NCBI GenBank assembly: GCA_009746045.1
Contig: RPFO01000026.1
Span: forward strand, 4,808,011-4,832,026
Reading direction: 5' to 3'
Length of the DNA stretch: 24,016 bases
DNA from: Mesostigma viride
Taxonomy: Eukaryota; Streptophyta; Mesostigmatophyceae; Mesostigmatales; Mesostigmataceae
Position numbers and translations under genes: made by a program. Shown piece after piece: positions 7,154 to 14,327 of this stretch. The notes under the pieces are model-generated. The model saw only the letters and a list, made by a program, of their open reading frames with translations, made no database searches and was not told the DNA's origin. Position 1 is the stretch's first letter. Each line of letters starts with the position of its first letter.

Positions 7154-7989
7154 GTTGTCGTTGCGGCGGCAGCCGCAGCTATGGGTGCTGCGGAGCAAAA
7201 TCCCAAAAGCACTGGTTGCACTGGCCACTTGGCCAGTGGTGAGACTTCCAGTTGTTAACCGGCCAGGCGTAGTTCCTCGCCCGGTTAACTAAAAGAAAAG
7301 AAAAAGATTACCTCCGGTCCGCACCTTTTCCCCAGCTTGGGGTCTTTGGTGGGCCGGATGCCGTGACAGGTGCTCAACTGTCGCTTGGTCGGCCCAGTGC
7401 GCGAGCTGGTGCTCCGTACCTGGGGATGCTTGCACCCCGGGTTGGAGCCGGATGGCTGGCACTGGCGACCCGTGTCTCGGTCCGCGGCCTGCGGCTTTTT
7501 CTTCGGAAATTGCTGCTGGCCAGCAAACTTTGCAATTGCCTTCCGCCGAGGGGGGGGTGGTTGGGGCTGGGGACGGCGATGGGAAAAGCGTCTAAGCTAG
7601 AAATTTTTTCCCCACGCATAGAAACCTCGGGGGGGAATGCGGTCTTGGCTGAACGGACTCTCGTTCAGCCAGGTGCCTGGGGCTGTGGCCTCGGGCATCC
7701 GGGCTGGCGGGGCCTGGGCTAGGTCCACGTTTTTTCTCGAAGCACCCCGGGTCTATGGGGAGACGGCCATAGCGGTACCGACTCGGGGCCCCGAGAGGGG
7801 TCATGATAGGCTGGCCGTGCGCAATCGCAGTGCAAATGCGCTGGGCCTTTTTGGGCCTGGCCATGCATCCACAGCCGCCGGGCACACGCCTCCCGATGTG
7901 GGGGGCTCCCGTTTTGCGGCAGGGCGGTCACTTGTGACAACGAGCAAGGTGGAGTGCGGCTTCAAGGGAAAGCCAGGGCGGGGGTGATT
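7154..7989 (+). other. Non-coding, inverted-repeat-rich spacer inside the retrotransposon
   Basis: No convincing gene. The segment is GC-richer than the rest of the element and carries several perfect hairpins: CACTGGCCA/TGGCCAGTG at 7219-7238, GTTAACCGG/CCGGTTAAC at 7254-7262 and 7281-7289, GGCTGAACG/CGTTCAGCC at 7647-7655 and 7662-7670, and the 14-bp palindrome CTCGGGGCCCCGAG at 7782-7795. In the second repeat unit the corresponding position holds only 33 bases (8537-8569). It could be a nested insertion, a captured sequence, or the ancestral spacer deleted from copy 2. Confidence 0.6.
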
Positions 7990-8118
7990 GGGCAACGTAC
8001 TTCATGAAGGGCCTTGAACGGCGTGCCTCCGGGCATGTCAATTAGTGTCACATGTATGCTTCCACTTATTGTTTTAATGAAGATGCTGGTTTTTGTGGGA
8101 GCTACGTGGGACATGAAT
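7990..8118 (+). repeat. Direct repeat B, copy 1 (129 bp)
   Basis: Matches 8570-8698 (offset 580). It contains the codons for the first residues of pol, but here they run into repeat A copy 2 and stop after a short frame at 8211. The join of B1 to A2 shares one base (T8118). Confidence 0.9.
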
Positions 8119-8536
8119 CGGGGTTCTTTGAACGGAGTTTCTTCTATACGTGAATGCGGGAACAAGAGGCCGCTGGATGAGCGGCTTATAGGTCGCAGTG
8201 TTTACTCGTAGCTGTTTGGCTAGAGCTTTTGTGATTAGTAGATGCAATATAGTGCATGGTTGAAAAATGAATTAAATAAAATGTGCGTTCCGCGCTTGGG
8301 TTGATTATACCCGGGCGGAACGGGGCGTGAGGTGCAGTGCCCCTGAAAAGAACAACCTACGCATTATTTAATACTAGCCGTGCAGATTCGGGATATTCTA
8401 CCCCCGGTCTGTACGGTTAGCGTCTTACTAGCATCCACTAAACATAAGGGTTTAATGACGTCAGTTAGCTAGGGATAAGGGAGGTTTTGCGACTAAAAGC
8501 CGCTCTGGCTGGTTTTGTCGGCCTCTTTCTTTGCTC
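8118..8536 (+). repeat. Direct repeat A, copy 2 (419 bp)
   Basis: Second copy of 6735-7153, including the AATAAA (8275-8280), the hairpin (8286-8322) and TGACGTCA. It is followed by a C/T-rich tract (8535-8568) ending in CTCTAG just before repeat B copy 2, which would serve as a 3' splice site if pol is expressed from a spliced RNA; that is inference. Confidence 0.9.
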
Positions 8537-8569
8537 CCCACCCACCCACCCTTGTCTTGGTTGCCTCTA

Positions 8570-8698
8570 GGGCAACGTACTTCATGAAGGGCCTTGAACG
8601 GCGTGCCTCCGGGCATGTCAATTAGTGTCACATGTATGCTTCCACTTATTGTTTTAATGAAGATGCTGGTTTTTGTGGGAGCTACGTGGGACATGAAT
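8570..8698 (+). repeat. Direct repeat B, copy 2 (129 bp), containing the start of pol
   Basis: Second copy of 7990-8118. This copy is the one connected to the intact pol frame. Confidence 0.9.
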
Positions 8699-11600
8699 GA
8701 CATTTCCCACACTGAGTTGGCCAAGAAATTGCATGTTATTTGTGGCCATGGGTCTAATGCCTTGCCCCTGTGTGCTAAGTTGAGAAACAAGGGGTTGGTA
8801 AGTGCATTGAGGCAAGTTATGGCCAAGTGTGGATGTACCCAGCTGGCCAATAGACCACCTCGTTATCACACGAAAACCCCACCTGTGGAGAGAGGACATA
8901 TACAAGTGGATATCCTCTTCTTCTCAGGATGGAAGCACTTGCCGTATATCATGGCAGTGGATGAGTGGTCTAGATATAAGGCCTTAGAGCCTATGGTCTC
9001 CATGCATAAAGAACACTTATATGTGGCTATGCAGTTAGTGCTAGCACATTTTCCTGTGATTACCCACGTGCAAACTGACCTTCAATTCAGGCCCCTTCAG
9101 CAGGTGGCCGGATCTTCTGGATTGGAGTTCCTTGTGTTCGTGGGCCGAGAGGATCATGAGGCTCAAGGGAAGATCAATAAAATGGCCAGTGAAGTCAAGA
9201 AGTTACAGGCATCCGGTGACTACCCGGGGTTGCTCAAAACTAATTACCTGGATAGGACGGCTGCTTGTAGGGCCCTTGAATCAACTTTAAATGAGGGCAG
9301 AGTGTTGAGGATCCCATTTACTGATCTATGGGTGACTCCTAAGGGCCTGAATTATTCTTTGTACCCTGAATCCACGATGAAAGCCTGGAATCAATATTTA
9401 AATGATGAGCATCTCAGGCTGAAGAGAAAAGATAGATATCGGGGTTCCATGAATTTTAACCAAGGTCAGGCTGTATGGGTCTATAAGGAGGGACCTCCTC
9501 TCAAGAGGGGGAAATGGGAAGGCCCTGCTGTTATTAAGGACCTCCAGGTAGACCAGAAAACTGCTGATGTGGAACGTGATGGAAGGGTCTACCACGTATC
9601 TTGGCACAGGATCAAACCAGTCTTGCCCGATGTAGATGTGTTGGGCCCAAATAATAAGAACAATCCGGGCAATGAAGAACTGGTCGTCCCATCAGTACGT
9701 CAAGAGGTAAACCAAGCGAAGCCAAGCCAAACCCAACTCGGCGGTCTGCTACCCACATGGCAAGAGGCAATGCAGGGGGGACCATCTGAATCTGATCTGA
9801 CCGGTGTACAACGGGATGACGAACAGATGAGGGTTGCTTTGTCCTGCCCTATGACTGCATCTCATGGAGGGAGTTTTGTAGAGCCGGGGTGTGGCATTGC
9901 ACTCCCTGCGGGGGCCACAATAGGTGAAGAGGCAAAGCTAAGTGAGGCTGTATCTCTTAAGAGGAAGGTTATGGATTTAACCCCTGGTGAGCCACAGTTG
10001 GCTAAGAATTCAGCCAAGTGTGAATGCCCGATTGCAACTCCTCCTTATTGCAATCAGGAAGGAGCCATCAATGGTTCTGCCCCAGAACATGGCCCATTGG
10101 GTGGACTGCAGCCATCCAAGAGGCAGAAATTCTCTCTGTCTAATGTTGTTAAGTATTTGCAGCGCCCTAAGGTGGCATTGTTAAATGTCCCTAAGGAAGA
10201 TATCCTTCTTATCAACGGGTTCGCAGTGGACAGCCAGGCAGAGGTATCCATTATCAGTCCCGAAGATATAGAGGGTTATACTATCCTTCCCAGTAAATGG
10301 AAACGTATACAAGATTTTAATGGGAAAGTTGCCTACCCCGTGATAGGTGAAATCCATGTCCCTCTACTTGGTACCTTAACTCCTATTTGCGTAATAGAGG
10401 GATATGATGGACCAATCATTATTGGTCAGCCGTTTCTCCTGCAAAAGGGTGTCAGTTTGTATGAAGGGAAGGAGCTCCGTCGGGAGGGATGTAACCCAAT
10501 TCCCCTCAATAACTTTACCTGCCAATTGCCATTGGCGCGTGTGGCGGATGCTATGTGGAGCTCAACCCCTAAGGTGGCATCAATAGCAGGAAGTAAGTGG
10601 GCTAAGGTTCCCCCTGCCAAGGAGCTTATTACTCCTACTGCTTTGGACCCGTCTTCGCTTGGCTTGAGTTTCCATAGTTTGGCAAACAAAAGTCAAGTGA
10701 AGTGGCCGCAACTCTGTGAGGAGTGCTCTACTTATGAAGGATTGGAAGGGTGGAGATCAGCCATGAATAAAAGCTTGGACGAATGGTTCGAGCTTAACTG
10801 CTTTGAGCCCACTAATGAAATGCCTCCAGATGCACAAATGCTTCGCCTCAAACTCACCTTGAAGAAGAAACAGGTGAAAGATGAAAAGCCGATCCCTCAT
10901 GTGAGACCAGTCTTGAACCAATTTCATGGAACGAGTGACATGACCAAGGAAGAGTTGTATACCCCAGGTCTGTCGCACATAGCATTTAGGCTGGTACTCT
11001 GTATTTTACTGGGTGCCTTGAACAAGGGCCTAGCATACCTGGCTGCAGTAATGGACTTTACCAGAGCGTTTCTGCACAGCAGTCAGAAGGTGGCTGAGAA
11101 TCTCTGGAAAGGCCACAGACCCCTCTTCGTAAGGACGCCAAAGTTCTGGCTCCCCGAAGTTCATGCCAAGTATATGAAGATCCTAAAAGGGGTAGAAGGT
11201 CTGACCAGTAGTCCAGCTATCTGGAGGAAGACATTGGAGCCATTCCTGACAGGATTGGGCTTCACTGTGAGTACATTATGTCCTAGCCTGTTCGTAAGAA
11301 AGGCTAAAGGAAATCCTGCAGTGCTAATGCTACATGGGGATGATACCTTCCATATGGGAGAGGCAGACTGGGTTCACAATATTCATGCCCAAGCTAACGC
11401 AACCTTCCCCGTTGGAAAAAGAATAGATCTAACATTTCGGCAATCTGTACCCTACTGTGGCATGGATCTAACCCTGTTCAAGAACGAGACAGGATGGCAT
11501 CTTAAGATGCAACTTTCTAAGGCTTATAAGGATAACCTTCTTAACAGCCTTAAAGAGTTGGGACGCCTTACGCCCAATGATTGCCCCAAGTTACGGGGAA

Positions 11601-12256
11601 AGCTGGGCTGGATGGCAGTTACCATAAGTCCTGACTTGGCGGTCATTGCTCGAATGCCTGATGACATTTTAATAAAGATGGGGGTTAAGAATCTGATAAA
11701 ATACATTGAGAACTCACCTCCACTTGTATTATCAGGCATTGACTGGGAAAAACCCATTCAAATTATCACATACTCTGATAGCAGCCAAGAATCTCGCAAG
11801 ATTGACAAACTCAGGGCGAGGGCTGCTGGGGTCGTGACCGTCGCTAATGCTGCAGGTGTTCCCTCTGTGGTGGCCTGGTATAGCTATCTGCAGAGAAGAG
11901 TCTTTGAGGGCATTGATACTGCAGAATGCAGGGCCTATGCTGAGGCTGTTCGCACATCAATGTATGTTCGCGAACTCCTTCATTGGATTCTTCAAGCCAC
12001 AACTGCTCTGCAGTCTTCTATCACTGTCCTATGTGATAACTTGCATGTGGTCAGCTTCATGAACAAGGACAGTGCTGCCAGCCCTGACTTAGACTACATC
12101 GTAGCCAAGGAACTGAGCCAAGGCGTCAAAACCCAGCACATCGAGGGTCGACTCAATGTTGCTGATGCCCTGAGCAAAACCTTTACCAAGGCTGTGGCAG
12201 CCTATGGTCTGCTTAGGGAGCTCATGAGTGGGCGTGGTCCCCTTAACATGGGCTAA
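8615..12256 (+). CDS. pol: Retrotransposon Pol: integrase, protease-like, copia-type RT, RNase H
   Basis: Makes and integrates the element's cDNA. 1213 residues from the first ATG (8615); the frame opens at 8588. Order: HHCC-like zinc region (His40, His45, Cys72, Cys74; CXC instead of CX2C); integrase core with Asp99 and Asp155 but Asn188 where the third acidic residue is expected; a GPY/F-like segment (GKWEGPAVI, about 299-307); aspartic-protease-like fold with VDSQAEVSII (Asp539) and IIIGQPFL (601-608); reverse transcriptase with VMDFTRAFL (Asp814) and LHGDD (Asp909, Asp910); RNase H with Asp1055, Glu1104, Asp1141 and Asp1184 (VADALSK). RT and RNase H are clearly copia-type. In copia the protease normally precedes integrase, so its place here is unusual. 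No stop or frame break is seen. Confidence 0.9.
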   Translation: MSISVTCMLPLIVLMKMLVFVGATWDMNDISHTELAKKLHVICGHGSNALPLCAKLRNKGLVSALRQVMAKCGCTQLANRPPRYHTKTPPVERGHIQVDILFFSGWKHLPYIMAVDEWSRYKALEPMVSMHKEHLYVAMQLVLAHFPVITHVQTDLQFRPLQQVAGSSGLEFLVFVGREDHEAQGKINKMASEVKKLQASGDYPGLLKTNYLDRTAACRALESTLNEGRVLRIPFTDLWVTPKGLNYSLYPESTMKAWNQYLNDEHLRLKRKDRYRGSMNFNQGQAVWVYKEGPPLKRGKWEGPAVIKDLQVDQKTADVERDGRVYHVSWHRIKPVLPDVDVLGPNNKNNPGNEELVVPSVRQEVNQAKPSQTQLGGLLPTWQEAMQGGPSESDLTGVQRDDEQMRVALSCPMTASHGGSFVEPGCGIALPAGATIGEEAKLSEAVSLKRKVMDLTPGEPQLAKNSAKCECPIATPPYCNQEGAINGSAPEHGPLGGLQPSKRQKFSLSNVVKYLQRPKVALLNVPKEDILLINGFAVDSQAEVSIISPEDIEGYTILPSKWKRIQDFNGKVAYPVIGEIHVPLLGTLTPICVIEGYDGPIIIGQPFLLQKGVSLYEGKELRREGCNPIPLNNFTCQLPLARVADAMWSSTPKVASIAGSKWAKVPPAKELITPTALDPSSLGLSFHSLANKSQVKWPQLCEECSTYEGLEGWRSAMNKSLDEWFELNCFEPTNEMPPDAQMLRLKLTLKKKQVKDEKPIPHVRPVLNQFHGTSDMTKEELYTPGLSHIAFRLVLCILLGALNKGLAYLAAVMDFTRAFLHSSQKVAENLWKGHRPLFVRTPKFWLPEVHAKYMKILKGVEGLTSSPAIWRKTLEPFLTGLGFTVSTLCPSLFVRKAKGNPAVLMLHGDDTFHMGEADWVHNIHAQANATFPVGKRIDLTFRQSVPYCGMDLTLFKNETGWHLKMQLSKAYKDNLLNSLKELGRLTPNDCPKLRGKLGWMAVTISPDLAVIARMPDDILIKMGVKNLIKYIENSPPLVLSGIDWEKPIQIITYSDSSQESRKIDKLRARAAGVVTVANAAGVPSVVAWYSYLQRRVFEGIDTAECRAYAEAVRTSMYVRELLHWILQATTALQSSITVLCDNLHVVSFMNKDSAASPDLDYIVAKELSQGVKTQHIEGRLNVADALSKTFTKAVAAYGLLRELMSGRGPLNMG

Positions 12257-12513
12257 GTCACGACCAGCCGTGGGCCTTGCCTAATGCCCCTGCGGATAGG
12301 TTTTTATCCCTTGAGGTTTTCCCTATCAACGGTTTGGCCGTCTCCTCCTGGACTAAGGTTTTGCATTCCAGAAGCGTGCCGAAGTCCAGTTCAGGAAAGC
12401 AGCTTCACTAGATGTGAAAATAAGCCCGTCAATTGATGCGGCCGATAGGGGTTTAAACACCTCTCAATACATCACATTTGCCGGTCTTATTTCACACTTG
12501 AAAAGTGGGCTGG
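12257..12513 (+). other. 3' untranslated part of the retrotransposon with purine tract
   Basis: No gene. GAAAAGTGGG at 12500-12509, a few bases before the right LTR, is the likely polypurine primer. GTGAAAATAAG (12414-12424) can pair with CTTATTTCAC (12486-12495), one base bulged, enclosing a GGGGTTTAAACACC near-palindrome; this may be an RNA structure near the 3' end. Confidence 0.55.
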
Positions 12514-12969
12514 AGTTGAGCCAGGTGGCTCATATGCAATGGATGCCACTATAATACAGATTAGTACAGCGTTGAAAGAATTAGTATTGGCATCCGCATA
12601 ACAGTACAGTAGTAGAAGCCAGTCAGCTGCTAAGGATCGGAATATGTCCTTGGTAGTTGTGCTGCTTCTGGTGCGACGTCAGAATAACCTACGCCGTACA
12701 ATCGTATCTAGCGCAAAGTCTTTGTATGCGCCAAGTATTTGCAGTACCAAATAGTTGGTTGCTGCAAGTGTTTCTAGAAGGATCTATTCCACGTAAGTCA
12801 TTGACGTGGATTCGTTGACGCAATCAATTGCGCGTTGACGAGAGTGAAAGCGAACGCAATATATTCAATTGCTGTGCGTAAAGTCATTAACGAAGTTGAA
12901 TACGAAAGCAAAGAACATATGTGTGTGTGTTTTCAATTACAAAGCATCAAAACTTGTTCCAGCATAACT
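12514..12969 (+). repeat. Right LTR (456 bp)
   Basis: Pairs with 4800-5255; two substitutions, no indels. Confidence 0.95.
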
Positions 12970-12974
12970 GTATA
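12970..12974 (+). repeat. Target-site duplication, right copy (GTATA)
   Basis: Same five bases as 4795-4799. Confidence 0.9.
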
Positions 12975-13007
12975 CACGAAGGACAGATTTTATTTTGGAC
13001 GGATGGG

Positions 13008-13013
13008 TATAAG
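13008..13013 (+). promoter_or_regulatory. TATAAG abutting a start codon
   Basis: TATAAG is followed at once by the ATG of the next gene. With the sites at 4637-4640, 14321-14327, 15808-15813 and 21445-21450 it suggests a TATA-like promoter very close to the translation start. Confidence 0.4.
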
Positions 13014-13595
13014 ATGGACCGACTGTGGATCGCGATCATCGCATTGTCGATTGCCATCGCGTTCCTGATCCTCTATCTCGCGAGTCGCAGGCGACGCGGG
13101 AACGGGGCGCGGACCGTGACGCCGGACAAGATCGACCCGACGTACGCGGGCACCCCCTTGTTCCCCGTGTCGCGCGCCACCGGCGAGCAGTTCGCCGAGA
13201 AGAAGCGAGAGCACCGCGAGTTCCAGTGGAAGTCGGTGGACGGCGCGACGACGCGCTTGCGACTCGTGTCCGCCGACGGGAAACTCGGCCTGGTCGAGAT
13301 CGTGTCGTCGCCCGAACAGTCGAACCACGTGCCCATCGAGGTGCAGCGGGCCAGCGGCGTGGGCGTGATGGACGCGGAGACGGCCGTACAAACGATTCGC
13401 GACAAAAACGCGCCCGATTGGACGGTAGCTGGAGGGGGTCCGGTCGGCATGTCGTTCGCCTACGAAGACATGATGTACGTCGTCTTGAAGCGCGTCGACT
13501 CGACCGACCACAAACTGGTCCTGTTCCGCCCCGTCGTCGTAACCGAAAACAAGGCGTTCAAGGACGTGTCGGCCAGCCGACGGGAAGACGAGTAG
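13014..13595 (+). CDS. Protein with N-terminal membrane anchor
   Basis: 193 residues. MDRLWIAIIALSIAIAFLIL forms a membrane segment or uncleaved signal anchor (about residues 4-24), followed by a RRRRG stop-transfer cluster; the rest (about 40-193) is a mixed, probably beta-rich soluble domain. No family recognised; a virion-membrane protein is plausible. I chose the ATG at 13014 because TATAAG abuts it and the hydrophobic segment starts there; earlier in-frame codons belong to the LTR. Before the retrotransposon inserted, this gene and the 4784 gene were divergent neighbours less than 50 bases apart. Confidence 0.6.
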   Translation: MDRLWIAIIALSIAIAFLILYLASRRRRGNGARTVTPDKIDPTYAGTPLFPVSRATGEQFAEKKREHREFQWKSVDGATTRLRLVSADGKLGLVEIVSSPEQSNHVPIEVQRASGVGVMDAETAVQTIRDKNAPDWTVAGGGPVGMSFAYEDMMYVVLKRVDSTDHKLVLFRPVVVTENKAFKDVSASRREDE

Positions 13596-13639
13596 AAAGG
13601 TCGGTCCGGCGGGATGTCAGAGACGCACCGATCGCAACC

Positions 13640-14158
13640 ATGCTCGCGACTTCCGCATTCCAACACCCGACGGTCCGTCGTCTCCGCGCCTGTCCCCACG
13701 GGCGCGTGCCGTGGTGGACGTGCGCCCACTGCGTGTACCGCACCGAACCGGATCCCCCTTGCGACCCGGCCCCAAAGTCGAAGAAGAGCGGCTGCGTCCA
13801 CGGGCGCAGCAAGAGGAGGTGTCAGGTGTGCACCCCCTCCTCCTACTGTCCGTGCGGGAGGTTCAAGTACAGCTGCCACGCGTGCAAGGGCTCCGCCTTG
13901 TGCGAACACGACAAACAACGATCCCGGTGCCGCGAATGTAAAGAGAAACGGACCGGCGGGAGCCAGATTTGCGCGCACCTCCGCCTGCGAGGCGAGTGCA
14001 GAGACTGTCGTCTACTCGGAGAAGGGGGCGGGGGACTGTGCGAGTGCGACCCCCCCAGGCGGCGGCGGCATTGCAAGGCCTGTCGCTCGCGAAACGAAAC
14101 GCGCGACCGTGGTGTCGACGCAAAACAAGATGTGCATGAGTTGCCCGAGGGCGAATAA
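13640..14158 (+). CDS. Six-unit Cys/His repeat protein (CX[HC]X6-8CX2C)
   Basis: 172 residues with six units: CPHGRVPWWTCAHC, CVHGRSKRRCQVC, CPCGRFKYSCHAC, CEHDKQRSRCREC, CAHLRLRGECRDC and CECDPPRRRRHCKAC. The pattern C-x-H/C-x(6-8)-C-x2-C matches the CEHxRxRSxCKxC repeats common in giant-virus proteins and related to the EsV-1-7 type of zinc repeat. Each unit probably binds one zinc ion; nucleic-acid or protein binding is inferred. The ATG at 13640 directly precedes the first unit. The last 147 bases overlap, tail to tail, the convergent membrane gene ending at 14012. Confidence 0.65.
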   Translation: MLATSAFQHPTVRRLRACPHGRVPWWTCAHCVYRTEPDPPCDPAPKSKKSGCVHGRSKRRCQVCTPSSYCPCGRFKYSCHACKGSALCEHDKQRSRCRECKEKRTGGSQICAHLRLRGECRDCRLLGEGGGGLCECDPPRRRRHCKACRSRNETRDRGVDAKQDVHELPEGE

Positions 14159-14317
14159 GGATGCAAACATGATAATAAAGTTTATTTCCCAATACCGACT
14201 CAACATCCATGCAATGAGGATCGTGCCCACTAGGTCCACAACCGCTACGTCTAAGATCCTGTACGCGTGCGCGCCCTCTCGGGGCGCTCCGAACACGTCT
14301 TTCCACTCGCAAGCCAT
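14012..14317 (-). CDS. Small conserved giant-virus membrane protein
   Basis: 101 residues. It begins MACEWKDVFGAPREGAHAYRI, then a hydrophobic segment (about 24-40) and a second long one (about 45-67) ending HILFCVDTTVARF. From memory the FG-x-P-x-x-G-x-H-x-x-R-I start, the internal V-x-D and the H-x-x-F-x-V-x-T-T end are shared by a family of small membrane proteins in many giant viruses, of unknown role. TATAGTAC lies just upstream of the ATG. The C-terminal 25 or so residues, which overlap the Cys/His repeat gene on the other strand, are Pro/Gly-rich and probably little constrained. Confidence 0.6.
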   Translation of the reverse strand: MACEWKDVFGAPREGAHAYRILDVAVVDLVGTILIAWMLSRYWEINFIIMFASLFALGQLMHILFCVDTTVARFVSRATGLAMPPPPGGVALAQSPAPFSE

Positions 14318-14320
14318 TCG

Positions 14321-14327
14321 TACTATA
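14321..14327 (-). promoter_or_regulatory. TATAGTA motif upstream of the 14317 gene
   Basis: On the minus strand TATAGTACGA directly precedes the ATG. It overlaps the last codons of the upstream gene. Confidence 0.4.

Larger units (their letters stand above)
4800..12969 (+). mobile_element. Complete Ty1/copia-type LTR retrotransposon, 8170 bp
   Basis: Bounded by 456-bp direct LTRs and a 5-bp target duplication. It encodes gag with three CCHC knuckles and a pol with integrase, protease-like, copia-type reverse transcriptase and RNase H domains. Base composition is clearly less GC-rich than the viral genes on both sides. Gag and pol frames are open, and the LTRs differ at only two of 456 positions, so insertion was recent and the element may still be active. 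Peculiarities are the LTR ends (AGTT...AACT instead of TG...CA), the protease position after integrase, HGDD in the reverse transcriptase, and a 1.8-kb region of duplications between gag and pol. I could not identify a tRNA primer-binding site after 5255. Confidence 0.95.

Noticed and set aside
7104-7990. Several 60-120-codon frames in the spacer 7154-7989
   Set aside because: No ATG-supported frame with family features; composition is that of GC-rich non-coding DNA, and repeat boundaries cut through them.
8014-8211. Short frame joining B1 to A2 as a gene
   Set aside because: It is the start of pol fused by the duplication to the end of the short -1 ORF; a by-product of rearrangement.
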